64,000 bases of DNA from an uncultured Pelagibacteraceae bacterium (GTDB lineage: Bacteria > Pseudomonadota > Alphaproteobacteria > Pelagibacterales > Pelagibacteraceae). Below, piece after piece: positions 41,941 to 51,917 of this stretch (positions within the stretch are counted from its first letter, which is position 1; each line of letters starts with the position of its first letter). Below the pieces are notes generated by a model. That model saw only the letters and a program-made list of their open reading frames with translations. It ran no database searches and had not been told where the DNA came from. The translations under genes were made by a program, and so were the position numbers. The DNA lies in the NCBI GenBank assembly GCA_902599335.1, contig CACKFA010000001.1:1-64000 (forward strand). The letters run 5' to 3'.

Positions 41941-43272
41941 ATGAGCAAAGAAGGAAGTTTAGGTGCACCTATACGACATCCTATAGATTTTGAGCATCCT
42001 GATTTTTTAAATCCTGAAAAATTAGATGCTGAAATGAGAAGAGTGTTTGATATTTGTCATGGATGCAGAAGATGTTTTAATCTCTGCGATTCATTTCCTA
42101 AACTATTTGACATGATTGATGAGTCTAAAAATGAAGATGTTGAAAGCTTATCTAGTGATCAATTTGCTCCTGTCGTTGATGCATGTACTTTGTGCGACAT
42201 GTGTTTTATGACTAAATGCCCATATGTTCCACCTCATGATTTTGATTTGGATTTTCCACATTTAATGCTGCGATATAGAACGGCTCAAAAAAAATTAGGT
42301 AAATTACCAAGCGTACCAACACAATTAGCTCAAATAGATCGAAACGCTAAAGTTGGTATTATGTTCTCAAAAATAGTTAACTGGGCATCAAATATTAAAA
42401 ATAAATTAATTAGAAAAATCTTAGAACTAATTACTGGAATAGATAAAAGAGTTCAGTTACCAAAATATAACTCAGAAACTTTTTCTAATTTTTTTAAAAA
42501 AAATAAAGATAAGATAAATTATCTAACACCTTCTAAAGATAGAAAAGTAGTTATTTATTCAACTTGTTTTGTAAATTTTAATAAAAAAAATACGGGTGTT
42601 GCTGCTTTAAAAGTTTTGAAAAAAAATGGTGTAGAGGTTCAAGAAGCTTATCCTGGTTGTTGTGGGATGCCATTTTTAGAGCAAGCAGATCTGCCAAAAG
42701 TTGTTGAACAAGCGAAAAAAGTTTCTAATGATTTAATTGAATGGATTGATAAAGGATATAAAGTAGTAACCTTAACAGCTAGTTGTGGATTAATGTTAAA
42801 ATTCGAATGGCCCTTGTTATTACCAAACGATGAAAAAATTAAAAAATTATCTTCAAATGTTATGGATATTGATGAGTATGTTGTGGATATTGCAAACAAT
42901 GAGGGATTAGCAGAAGGATTAAATGAGATTGATGGAGGAGTAACCGTACATCATGCTTGTCATGCTAGAGCACAGAATATGGGTATTAAAGCAAGAGATA
43001 TGTTAAAATTAATACCAAACATTAAAATTGATGTAGTTGAAAGATGTGCAGGTCATGGAGGAACTTTTGGAGTAATGAAAGAAACTCATGATTTAGCAAA
43101 TAAAGTTGGAAGACCTACAGCTAGACAAATAAAAACTAAAAATAATAAGTATATGGCTTCTGATTGTCCTTTAGCTGGTAAACATTTAAAACAGTTAGAA
43201 GTAGATACAAACATATCTAATGATGAGGCACTACACCCTATCGAATTGGTGGCAAAAAGTTATAACTTATGA
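41941..43272 (+). CDS. Heterodisulfide reductase/GlpC-like Fe-S protein
   Basis: CHGCRRCFNLCDSFP and CTLCDMCFMTKCPYVPP clusters, CCG-domain PGCCGMP and CAGHGGTFG. Confidence 0.9.
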   Translation: MSKEGSLGAPIRHPIDFEHPDFLNPEKLDAEMRRVFDICHGCRRCFNLCDSFPKLFDMIDESKNEDVESLSSDQFAPVVDACTLCDMCFMTKCPYVPPHDFDLDFPHLMLRYRTAQKKLGKLPSVPTQLAQIDRNAKVGIMFSKIVNWASNIKNKLIRKILELITGIDKRVQLPKYNSETFSNFFKKNKDKINYLTPSKDRKVVIYSTCFVNFNKKNTGVAALKVLKKNGVEVQEAYPGCCGMPFLEQADLPKVVEQAKKVSNDLIEWIDKGYKVVTLTASCGLMLKFEWPLLLPNDEKIKKLSSNVMDIDEYVVDIANNEGLAEGLNEIDGGVTVHHACHARAQNMGIKARDMLKLIPNIKIDVVERCAGHGGTFGVMKETHDLANKVGRPTARQIKTKNNKYMASDCPLAGKHLKQLEVDTNISNDEALHPIELVAKSYNL

Positions 43273-43868
43273 TCATGCCTAGAGAAAAAAGAGAAATTCA
43301 AAAAGAAGACATCATGCCTTTAGATGTTTATATAGAAAAGAGACGTGAATTAAGAAAAAGTATTGTTGATTATAAAAAAAATAGAAGAGTTGCTTTAGGG
43401 CCTTATGCTACTTTTTATTTTGAAAGTTATGAAACAATGTTAGCTCAAGTACAAGAAATGCTATACATTGAAAAAGGTGGTGATGAGCAACTTCAGGATG
43501 AGTTAACTGCGTACAATCCTTTAATACCTAACGGCAAAGAACTAACAGCAACTTTAATGTTTGAAATAGACAATCCTATATCAAGAGCTGCGTTTCTAGG
43601 ACAAGTTGGTGGAATAGAAGAAACAGTATTTATGAAAATAAATGGTGAGAAAATTAAAGCAGTTCCCGAAGAAGATGTTGATAGAACTTCTTCTGAAGGA
43701 AAAGCTTCATCAGTACAGTTTATTCATTTTAATTTTACTGATGATCAAATAGAAAAATTTCAATCTAATAGCTCAGAAATTGAGCTTGGAATTGACCATA
43801 AAGAGTATTCTCATAGCACAAAATTATCTAAAGAAAATATAGCCTCTTTATCTACTGATTTTAGTTAA
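43269..43868 (+). CDS. DUF3501-like protein
   Basis: YIEKRRELRKSIVDYKKNRRVALGPYATFYFESYETMLAQVQEMLYIEKG; downstream of rubrerythrin and GlpC-like gene. Confidence 0.85.
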   Translation: MIMPREKREIQKEDIMPLDVYIEKRRELRKSIVDYKKNRRVALGPYATFYFESYETMLAQVQEMLYIEKGGDEQLQDELTAYNPLIPNGKELTATLMFEIDNPISRAAFLGQVGGIEETVFMKINGEKIKAVPEEDVDRTSSEGKASSVQFIHFNFTDDQIEKFQSNSSEIELGIDHKEYSHSTKLSKENIASLSTDFS

Positions 43869-44320
43869 TTTAGTCCCCAAATGTTATCTGTTTTAATCCA
43901 ACCTTCAAATTCTTTTGATATAATTTTACACCAATTTTGTTCACATTTTTCTACAATTAATAATCTTCCCTCTTTTATTTGAGCAATTGGTTTAGCAAAA
44001 GATGTAGGTTTTTTAAATAAAACTTTATCTTTTGTAGCTATCACTGAATTATTTCTTTTTAATTGTGAAATATGAATCCATCCGCTGTTATTTTTAAAAT
44101 CAATAATTCGTCTAAAATTTTCTTTTTTATCAATTTGTTTTAAAGGTAAATTTATTTTTTTGTAAATATACTTAATGTCTGATTCAAAACTTGGTCCATA
44201 ACGCACATTTACCTTATTTTTTTTAAGAGAAACGAATATTTCTCCTGCATTACTTGAGGCAATAAAGGATATTAAAAAAAAGAATATAAAAATACTATTA
44301 ATTAAATTTTTAATTTTCAC
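43865..44320 (-). CDS. Exported SH3-domain protein
   Basis: Signal peptide; KKNKVNVRYGPSFESDIKYIY...GWIHISQL...EGWIKTDNIWGL. Confidence 0.88.
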   Translation of the reverse strand: MKIKNLINSIFIFFFLISFIASSNAGEIFVSLKKNKVNVRYGPSFESDIKYIYKKINLPLKQIDKKENFRRIIDFKNNSGWIHISQLKRNNSVIATKDKVLFKKPTSFAKPIAQIKEGRLLIVEKCEQNWCKIISKEFEGWIKTDNIWGLN

Positions 44321-45062
44321 TTTTTTTAGTTTTATTTAATTTAACTTTTCTAAAGCTCAAATTTAATAAATCTATAATAAGAATAAATCCATTTAAATTT
44401 TGTCCAATTTTTAATATTCTTTTCAAAACTTCATTAGCTAGCATGGTACCAATTGTTCCTGCTACTGGTCCTAATATTCCTTCGTATTCACAGTTCAATA
44501 TTTCATCATTAATAAATTCTTCTTGATAGAAGTCTTTTAAAGAAGGAGTATTTTTATCTCCAAAATCAAAAGTAAAAACATGACCATCAAATTTACTAAT
44601 TGCTCCAGTCACAAGATATTTTTTATATTTTAAACTTAAATCATTTATTAAAAATTTACTTTCAAAATTGTCAGTACCATCAATTATGTAGTCGTAATTT
44701 TTTATTATTTTTTCAAATTTTACTCTGTCTATTTTAAAGTTATAAATATCTATTTTTGTTTTTGGGTTAATTCTATTTAGTTTTTTTTTAGCAATTATAA
44801 CTTTTGACTTATTTAAATCTTTTTCATCATATAAACTTTGTCTATGAATATTTGATAGGCTGACAATGTCATGATCAACAATTCCTAGTTTCCCAATACC
44901 AGATCTAGTTAAAAAATCAGCTGCTGGGCATCCTAAACCGCCCATTCCAATTATTAAAACCTTTGAGACTAAAATTTTTTTTTGTCCTAATGGACCAATG
45001 TTTTTTAAAATTATTTGCCTCGAAAATTTATCTATTTCCTTTTTGCCTAAATTTTTGCTCAT
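44310..45062 (-). CDS. ThiF/MoeB/HesA-type E1-like adenylyltransferase
   Basis: FSRQIILKNIGPLGQKKI, VLIIGMGGLGCPAADFL, DGTDNFESKFLINDL. Confidence 0.92.
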   Translation of the reverse strand: MSKNLGKKEIDKFSRQIILKNIGPLGQKKILVSKVLIIGMGGLGCPAADFLTRSGIGKLGIVDHDIVSLSNIHRQSLYDEKDLNKSKVIIAKKKLNRINPKTKIDIYNFKIDRVKFEKIIKNYDYIIDGTDNFESKFLINDLSLKYKKYLVTGAISKFDGHVFTFDFGDKNTPSLKDFYQEEFINDEILNCEYEGILGPVAGTIGTMLANEVLKRILKIGQNLNGFILIIDLLNLSFRKVKLNKTKKSEN

Positions 45063-45496
45063 TTTCCAGTCGAGCCAAAACCACCCTCTCCTCTAACAGT
45101 TTCTGGAAGATCATCTGTTTCTTCAAATTCCATTTTAATTACAGGAGTTAAAATCATTTGTGCTATTCTATCTTTATTTTTTATTAAAAAATCACTTTCT
45201 CCATGATTAAAAAGGATTACTTTTATTTCCCCCCTGTAATCACTATCAATAGTTCCAGGTGTATTTAAAACACTAATGTTGTTTTTTGCTGATAAACCAG
45301 ATCTTGGTCTTATTTGGATCTCGAAATTACTAGAAAAGGCTACTGCAAGCCCTGTTGGAACTAAACATGAAGAGTTTGGTTTAAGATTTATAGGTTCTTT
45401 TACTAATGCCATTAAATCCATACCTGATGCACCTGATGTTTTGTAAGCAGGTAATTCAACCGCAGGATCTAACTTTTTGATAAGAACTTTTGCCAT
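45059..45496 (-). CDS. dut: dUTP diphosphatase
   Basis: TSGASGMDLMA, IRPRSGLSAKN, GTIDSDYRGEI, RGEGGFGSTG. Confidence 0.97.
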   Translation of the reverse strand: MAKVLIKKLDPAVELPAYKTSGASGMDLMALVKEPINLKPNSSCLVPTGLAVAFSSNFEIQIRPRSGLSAKNNISVLNTPGTIDSDYRGEIKVILFNHGESDFLIKNKDRIAQMILTPVIKMEFEETDDLPETVRGEGGFGSTGK

Positions 45497-46701
45497 TAAT
45501 TTAATTGATCAATTATTCTATCAACTATTTCATCAGAAATTCGGGATTTTTTTTTGAAAGAAAGTTTTTCTTTTTTAATATCTACGTTTTTGTAATGAAT
45601 TGTAACCTCATTATAATCAGAATTAAATCCTATATTTTTATTTGACACATCATTAGAAATTATCCAGTCACAATTTTTCTTGTTTAATTTTTCTTCTGCA
45701 TTTTTATCGATCTCATTGGTTTCTGCTGCAAATCCAATGACAAGTTCGGGTCTCATAGAGTTATGGTTAGACACATAATGAAGTATATCTACATTCTTTT
45801 CTAAATTTAAGTTTAAGTTCTCTTGTTTTTTTATTTTATTTTCATATTTTTTGTTAATTTTAAAATCAGCTACCGCAGCAGAAAAAATTGCTACATCAAC
45901 AGGTAAATTTTCTTGAGTAGCAACTAACATTTCATCTGCTGTTTCAACTTTTATAAGATTAATATCTTTAGTTATTTCAAGATTAGTTGGACCTGATATT
46001 AATGTTGTATCAAAACCTTTTTTGGATAATGATTTTGCTAATTCATATCCTTGTTTGCCACTTGATTTATTTGTAATAAAACGAACTGGATCTATATACT
46101 CATTAGTTGGACCTGCTGTAACTAATGCTTTAAATTTTTTGTTATTTTTTTGAGTTAAGAAATATTTATCAACTTCTTCAGCAATTAATGATGGGTCTGA
46201 CATTTTACCCTCTCCATATTCACCACATGCCATATCACCAACCTCTGGACCTATTAGTTTATATCCAAAGCCTATTAATTTTTTTATATTTGTTTTAGTA
46301 GTTGGATGCTCCCACATTCTTACATTCATTGCTGGTACTAAAATAATGTCTTTATCTGATGCCAAAACAACAGTGGATGCCAAATCATCAGTTGTTCCTT
46401 GAGCCAGTTTCGAAATTGTATTTGCCGTTGCAGGTGCAATTACAATTATATCTGCCCATCTTGAAAGTGAAATATGATCCATTTCAGCCTCATTTTCTAC
46501 ACTAAATAAATCACTATAAACTTTACCTTGAGAAAGTGATGTTATTGAAAGTGGAGTTACAAACTCTTTTGCACTTGATGTGAGAATTGTCTTTATTTCT
46601 GCACCATTCTTTTTAAAAAGCCTAATTGTTTCAAGACTTTTATAAGCAGATATTCCTCCACAGATAATAAATAGTATTTTTTTATTTAACAAATTTTTCA
46701 T
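45496..46701 (-). CDS. coaBC: Bifunctional phosphopantothenoylcysteine decarboxylase/synthetase
   Basis: ICGGISAYKSLE, APATANTISKLAQGTTDDL, PAMNVRMWEHP, AGPTNEYIDPVRFI. Confidence 0.96.
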   Translation of the reverse strand: MKNLLNKKILFIICGGISAYKSLETIRLFKKNGAEIKTILTSSAKEFVTPLSITSLSQGKVYSDLFSVENEAEMDHISLSRWADIIVIAPATANTISKLAQGTTDDLASTVVLASDKDIILVPAMNVRMWEHPTTKTNIKKLIGFGYKLIGPEVGDMACGEYGEGKMSDPSLIAEEVDKYFLTQKNNKKFKALVTAGPTNEYIDPVRFITNKSSGKQGYELAKSLSKKGFDTTLISGPTNLEITKDINLIKVETADEMLVATQENLPVDVAIFSAAVADFKINKKYENKIKKQENLNLNLEKNVDILHYVSNHNSMRPELVIGFAAETNEIDKNAEEKLNKKNCDWIISNDVSNKNIGFNSDYNEVTIHYKNVDIKKEKLSFKKKSRISDEIVDRIIDQLN

Positions 46702-46709
46702 CTGCAGAA

Positions 46710-48275
46710 TTAAAATACTATAAGGCCAAAAATTACAAGAAGTAATAAACCAATAATAGATTGATTTCTAAATGCTATCATTTCTGATTTCTTATCATTC
46801 AGAGCGGTGTAAGAATTTGAATTTTGTGGAATTTGACCACTAGCTAAAAACGTTAATGCTTGATTTGCTTTATCCATAATCTCAGGAAATTCTGGTAAAC
46901 GTTTAATCACTTCAGATGTATTTTTTAAAGTTTCATTTAAATTATTAATTGGATCTTTGGTTTCTTTAAGCCAATTTTCTAGTACAGGCTTTGAAGTTGT
47001 CCAAATATTTGTGTTTGGATTTAACTTTCTTGCTACACCTTCAACAACAACCATAGTTTTTTGCAACATTAATAATTGAGGTTGAGTTTGCATATTAAAT
47101 TTTTCTGTTACATCAAACAATTGTTTGAGTAATTTACCTCCCGAAATATCTTTTACTTCCTGACCAAATATAGGCTCACCAATTGATCTCAAAGCTTGAG
47201 CTAGATCATCGATTGGTACTTCTTTTGGAACTAATCCAGCCACTAAATGAACTTCAGCTACTTTACGATAATCTCTTTGAATAAATCCAAATAAAATTTC
47301 TGCTAAAAACCTTTTACTAAGTTTGTCTAACCTGCCCATAATCCCAAAATCTATAGGTACAATTTGGCCACTATTATCAACAAAAATATTTCCTTGATGC
47401 ATATCTGCATGAAAAAAACCATCTCTCACAGCATGTCTTAAAAAATGTTGGATAATATCTTCAGCTATTTTATTAGTATCTAAATTTCTTTTCTTTAGCT
47501 CCTCGGCTTCTCTTATTGAAATTCCATCTATCCAATCCAAAGTCATTACATTTTCACTAGTAAAATTCCAATAAATTTCAGGAACTTTAAATCCAGCATC
47601 ATTTTTAGTGTTTTCAGCATATTCATTAGCCGCAGCAGCTTCGAATCTTAAATCCATTTCAAGATTAGTTATTTCTTTAAGTAAAAAAACAACTTCAACA
47701 AGTTTTAATCTTTTTGTTTTTTTTACAAATGACTCAATAATAAATGCAAATAACATCATTGCATCTATTTCCTCATTGAATATTTTTTTTATATTTGGTC
47801 TTAAAATTTTTATTGCTACATCTTTAATTGTTCCATTATCATTTATTTTTGCTTTATGAACTTGTGCAATTGATGCAGCAGCAACTGGTTCACTTAAATC
47901 AATTATTGAATTAAATGCATCAACTCCAAGATCTTCTTTAATAATTTCTTTTGCTTCATGAATTGAAAAAGGGGGTAATCGATCTTGAAGTTTTTCTAGC
48001 TTTAAAGATAATTCTTCTCCAATTATATCTGGTCTAGTAGCGAGAAATTGACCAAGTTTGATGAAAGTTGTACCCATAGATTCTAATGACCTAGATAGTC
48101 TTTCACCATCATCCTCACTTAAATTACTTTGTTGCTTTTTTTCAAATGAAATAGATAAAATTTGGAATAATATTGTTACAGCTAAAGGAGGTTTTTTAAA
48201 TTTTGATGCAATTTTTAAAATATCTGATTTTGCAATTTTTCTACCTAATTTAAATAAATTAATAAGTTTTTTAAT
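46710..48275 (-). CDS. ubiB: Ubiquinone biosynthesis kinase-like protein UbiB
   Basis: GTTFIKLGQFLATRPDII, KLQDRLPPF, AAASIAQVHKA, HADMHQGNIFVDNSG, C-terminal TM. Confidence 0.95.
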   Translation of the reverse strand: MKKLINLFKLGRKIAKSDILKIASKFKKPPLAVTILFQILSISFEKKQQSNLSEDDGERLSRSLESMGTTFIKLGQFLATRPDIIGEELSLKLEKLQDRLPPFSIHEAKEIIKEDLGVDAFNSIIDLSEPVAAASIAQVHKAKINDNGTIKDVAIKILRPNIKKIFNEEIDAMMLFAFIIESFVKKTKRLKLVEVVFLLKEITNLEMDLRFEAAAANEYAENTKNDAGFKVPEIYWNFTSENVMTLDWIDGISIREAEELKKRNLDTNKIAEDIIQHFLRHAVRDGFFHADMHQGNIFVDNSGQIVPIDFGIMGRLDKLSKRFLAEILFGFIQRDYRKVAEVHLVAGLVPKEVPIDDLAQALRSIGEPIFGQEVKDISGGKLLKQLFDVTEKFNMQTQPQLLMLQKTMVVVEGVARKLNPNTNIWTTSKPVLENWLKETKDPINNLNETLKNTSEVIKRLPEFPEIMDKANQALTFLASGQIPQNSNSYTALNDKKSEMIAFRNQSIIGLLLLVIFGLIVF

Positions 48276-48277
48276 CA

Positions 48278-48982
48278 TTAAATTTTCCAACCACTATGAA
48301 TTGAAACAATACCACCAGAAAGATTTCTATAAGAACATTTATGAAAATTATTTTTTTCCATCAACTCTATTAATTCATCTTGATTAATAAATTGTTCAAT
48401 ACTTTTGATTAAGTATTCGTAAGGTTCTTTTTCTCCAACTACAAACTGACCAATAATAGGAATAAGTTTTGAATAATTTTTATATACAAAATCAAGATTT
48501 GAATTTTGAATCTTAGAAAATTCCAGACATAGATAGCGTCCACCAGGCTTTAAAACTCTATAGGCTTCCGAAAGTGCTTTATTTAAATTTTTTGTATTTC
48601 TGAGCCCAAAGCTAATAGTGTAATAATCAAATGAATTGTCTGTTATTGGTAATTTTTCTGCTGGAGAAATAACCCATTTTACATTTTTGTAATTAGATAA
48701 TTTTTGCTTTCCTTGACTAACCATTCCTTTATTAGGGTCTACACAAGTAATTTCAGCCTCTTTATTTGTGCTATCTAAAAATAACTTTCCAACATCCCCC
48801 GTTCCACACGCAACATCTATTAATTTTCTATTCACTCTTGGATTCATCATATTGATTAAACTTTTTTTCCAATATCTATGTACACCCATAGACATAAAGT
48901 CATTCATCAAGTCATATTTGTTGTAGACTTGATTAAAAACATTTTCTACAAGTCCTTTTTTATTTTGAAGATTTTGTTGCAT
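48278..48982 (-). CDS. ubiE: Ubiquinone/menaquinone C-methyltransferase
   Basis: VFNQVYNKYDLMNDFMSMGVHRYWK, DVACGTGDVG, SFGLRNTKNL. Confidence 0.97.
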   Translation of the reverse strand: MQQNLQNKKGLVENVFNQVYNKYDLMNDFMSMGVHRYWKKSLINMMNPRVNRKLIDVACGTGDVGKLFLDSTNKEAEITCVDPNKGMVSQGKQKLSNYKNVKWVISPAEKLPITDNSFDYYTISFGLRNTKNLNKALSEAYRVLKPGGRYLCLEFSKIQNSNLDFVYKNYSKLIPIIGQFVVGEKEPYEYLIKSIEQFINQDELIELMEKNNFHKCSYRNLSGGIVSIHSGWKI

Positions 48983-49011
48983 AAAAAAATATATATTGAA
49001 TATAGTATCAA

Positions 49012-49875
49012 ATGCCAGAATTACCAGAAGTAGAAATTGTTAGACAATCCCTTCATAAAAAGATCAAAAAAAAAAGCATAAAAAAAGTAATAATCAGAAA
49101 CAGGAATTTAAGGTTTAAAATACCAAGTGATTTTGAAAGTTTTCTTAAAAATAAAAAAATAATTAAAGTTAGTAGATTTTCTAAATATTTGATTATCCAT
49201 TTTCAAAATGAAGATTATTGTTTAATCCATTTAGGAATGTCAGGAACAATTCATATTCTTGATAAGAAAAAGCCTCTAAAATTTACGAATACTAGTTTTT
49301 ATCATTCACCTTTTTTACCTAAAAAACACAATCATGCAGAGTTTGTATTTGATAGCTTGAAAGTAATTTATAATGATCCAAGACGTTTTGGATTTTTTGA
49401 AATAATTAAAAATTATCAAGATCTACAGAGAAAATTTAAATCAATGGGACCCGAACCTTTTAGTGACAAATTTAACTTAAATTATGTAGTTAATTATTTT
49501 AAGAAAAAAAATAAGGATATAAAAAGTTTCTTACTTGATCAGAGATTTGTTTCTGGAATAGGTAATATTTATGCAAGTGAAATTCTTTTCGCTAGTAAAA
49601 TAAATCCATTTAAAAAGGCAAAAAGACTTAACAAAAATGAATGTTTAAATATTATTTTAAATTCTAAGAAAATACTTCAACAGGCAATTAATAAGGGAGG
49701 TTCAAGTATAAGAGATTTTAAAGATATTTCAGGTAACAAAGGTAACTTTCAAAAAGAGTTTAAAGTTTATCAGCAAGACGGTACTGGTTGCAAGCGTACG
49801 CAGTGCAAGGGTATTATAAAAAAAAAAATTACATCAAATAGATCAACTTTTTTTTGTATTTCTTGTCAAAAATAG
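49012..49875 (+). CDS. mutM: Formamidopyrimidine-DNA glycosylase
   Basis: MPELPEVEIVRQSL, GIGNIYASEILF, C-terminal zinc finger. Confidence 0.98.
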   Translation: MPELPEVEIVRQSLHKKIKKKSIKKVIIRNRNLRFKIPSDFESFLKNKKIIKVSRFSKYLIIHFQNEDYCLIHLGMSGTIHILDKKKPLKFTNTSFYHSPFLPKKHNHAEFVFDSLKVIYNDPRRFGFFEIIKNYQDLQRKFKSMGPEPFSDKFNLNYVVNYFKKKNKDIKSFLLDQRFVSGIGNIYASEILFASKINPFKKAKRLNKNECLNIILNSKKILQQAINKGGSSIRDFKDISGNKGNFQKEFKVYQQDGTGCKRTQCKGIIKKKITSNRSTFFCISCQK

Positions 49876-49925
49876 TTAAATATTTAGTTGACCACCTTAA
49901 ATTCTCAAGCTATACCCCTGCGCAG

Positions 49926-50186
49926 ATGGCAAACACAAAATCAGCAATTAAGAGAATTAGAAGAATTTCTAAACAAACAGCGGTAAATAAAGCTAGAAAG
50001 AGCAGGTTTAGAAATGCTCTTAAGAAAATGAACCTTCTAATTGATGGTAAAAAAAAAGACGAAGCTCTGAAATTTTTACCAAAGTTAAACTCTGAGTTGA
50101 TGAAAATTGCAAAAACAGGAATAATAAAAAAACAAAATGCTTCTAGAAATGTTTCTAGAATAACAAAAAAAATTGCTGCAATCTAA
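49926..50186 (+). CDS. rpsT: 30S ribosomal protein S20
   Basis: MANTKSAIKRIRRISKQTAVNKARKSRFRNALKK. Confidence 0.97.
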   Translation: MANTKSAIKRIRRISKQTAVNKARKSRFRNALKKMNLLIDGKKKDEALKFLPKLNSELMKIAKTGIIKKQNASRNVSRITKKIAAI

Positions 50187-50498
50187 ACGTTAGTTTAAAT
50201 TTTCAAACAACTCCTGATATCCACATTATATATTTAAGTTTTGTATCAAGTTACTATATTTAGATTTAGTAAATATTTGGATTATTGTCATTCAATCTAT
50301 ATTTGATTTAATTTTAATTCAATCAATTAATTGATTCAATCTATATTCGATTCAATTTATAATTTTAAATTTAAGTTTAATTTAGAATTTATTTTTTAAA
50401 TATAAATCACAATCATAGATTTTATTTTTTTTTAAATTTCTTTATTAACTTGTTGCAAATTTTTTTAAATAGTTCTAACTGAGATTTCCCCTTAAGTT
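50187..50498. other. AT-rich rpsT-dnaA intergenic region; candidate oriC or dnaA control region
   Basis: Longest noncoding gap in the window, upstream of dnaA-dnaN; ATATCCACA near 50217; ATTCAAT repeats at 50290, 50317, 50334, 50350; AT-rich stretch near 50420-50475. Confidence 0.45.
50290..50356. repeat. ATTCAAT iteron-like repeats flanking a perfect 16-bp palindrome
   Basis: Direct repeats ATTCAATCTATATT(T/C)GATT at 50290 and 50334; AATCAATTAATTGATT palindrome at 50321..50336. Confidence 0.85.
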
Positions 50499-51917
50499 AT
50501 GAATAAATTAACAAATACAAAAAATATTAATAATTTTTCTTCTGAAAGTTTCGAATGGAAGCAAGTACAGAATGAAATGAAAAATAAACTAGGCTTAGAA
50601 GTTTATGAGAGCTGGTTAAAAAAGATTTCTTTTGTTGAGGAATTCAATAATTACTTATTATTATCAGTTCCAACAAGATTCATTAGAGATTGGATTACAT
50701 CAAGGTATTTAGACCAAATATTAAAGATAATTAAGGTATTTAAAAAAGACATTATTAGAATTGAGTTCAAAATAGTTGAAAAAGCTCAAGATATCACTTT
50801 AAAGGAAAATAATATTAAAGAGAATAATACTAATGAAAATGTTTCATTTATAAAAGACTCTTACCTTCAGTATAATCGAATTGATCCAAATAAAAGATTT
50901 GATAATTTTATTACAGGTTCAAGTAACAAATTAGCTTACGAGGCTTCTTTAAAAGTTTCAGAAAATATATCTCATTATAATCCACTTTATATTTATGGTG
51001 GTGTTGGGATGGGAAAAACTCACTTATTAAATTCAATAGGTTTAGAGCTTAAAAAAAATAATAAAGTAATGTTTATTTCTGCTGAACGTTTCATGTATCA
51101 GTTTGTAAAATCAATTAAATCAAATGATATGGTTAAGTTTAAAGAATATTTTAGAAATACAGATATTTTATTAATTGATGATATCCAATTTATAAGTGGA
51201 AAAGAGGCTATGCAGGAGGAGTTCTTTCATACATTTAATGCATTACTTGATAAGGGATCTCAAATAATTGTATCGGCTGATCGATCACCAAACAAACTAT
51301 TAAGGATTCAAGAAAGAATTAAATCAAGATTTTCTGGCGGATTAGTTGTAGATATTCAAAATCCAGACCTTGAGCTAAGAAAAAAAATAGTTGAAAAAAA
51401 AACTGAAGAATTGAATGCTCTGTATTCTGAACAATTACAAGTTTCTAGAGAAATTCAAGATTTTATAAGTAATGAAATAAATGGAAGTGTAAGGGAACTA
51501 GTTGGAGCAATAAATAGAGTTGTTTCATTTTCAAGAATTTACAATAAAGTACCAAATCTTGCAGAAACTAAAGTAGTTTTAAAGGATTTATTAAATTTAG
51601 CAGAAAATAAGGTTACAATAGATCTAATTCAGACAATTGTTTGTAAGTTTTTCAAAATCAGCAAAAATGAAATGCTATCATCTAGAAGATCAAGATATTT
51701 AGTAAGACCTAGGCAAACGGCAATTTATTTAACTAAAATTTTGACATCCAAATCATTACCTGAAATTGGAAGAGAATTTTCTAATAGAGACCACACAACG
51801 ATAATTCATTCAGTAAAAACTATTGAAAAGATAAAAGAAAAAGATCCAGAAATGGTTGATAATATAAATAAATTAAAAAACCAGATTTTATATAATAATA
51901 AAGAAAATGAAATTTAA
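50499..51917 (+). CDS. dnaA: Chromosomal replication initiator DnaA
   Basis: YGGVGMGKTHLLNSIG, LLIDDIQFISGKEAMQEEFFHTFN, FSNRDHTTIIHSVKTIE. Confidence 0.98.
   Translation: MNKLTNTKNINNFSSESFEWKQVQNEMKNKLGLEVYESWLKKISFVEEFNNYLLLSVPTRFIRDWITSRYLDQILKIIKVFKKDIIRIEFKIVEKAQDITLKENNIKENNTNENVSFIKDSYLQYNRIDPNKRFDNFITGSSNKLAYEASLKVSENISHYNPLYIYGGVGMGKTHLLNSIGLELKKNNKVMFISAERFMYQFVKSIKSNDMVKFKEYFRNTDILLIDDIQFISGKEAMQEEFFHTFNALLDKGSQIIVSADRSPNKLLRIQERIKSRFSGGLVVDIQNPDLELRKKIVEKKTEELNALYSEQLQVSREIQDFISNEINGSVRELVGAINRVVSFSRIYNKVPNLAETKVVLKDLLNLAENKVTIDLIQTIVCKFFKISKNEMLSSRRSRYLVRPRQTAIYLTKILTSKSLPEIGREFSNRDHTTIIHSVKTIEKIKEKDPEMVDNINKLKNQILYNNKENEI

Noticed and set aside
50190-50215. TAAAC-GTTA-GTTTA hairpin after rpsT as a terminator
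   Set aside because: Only 5 weak base pairs and a poor T-tract; not convincing.
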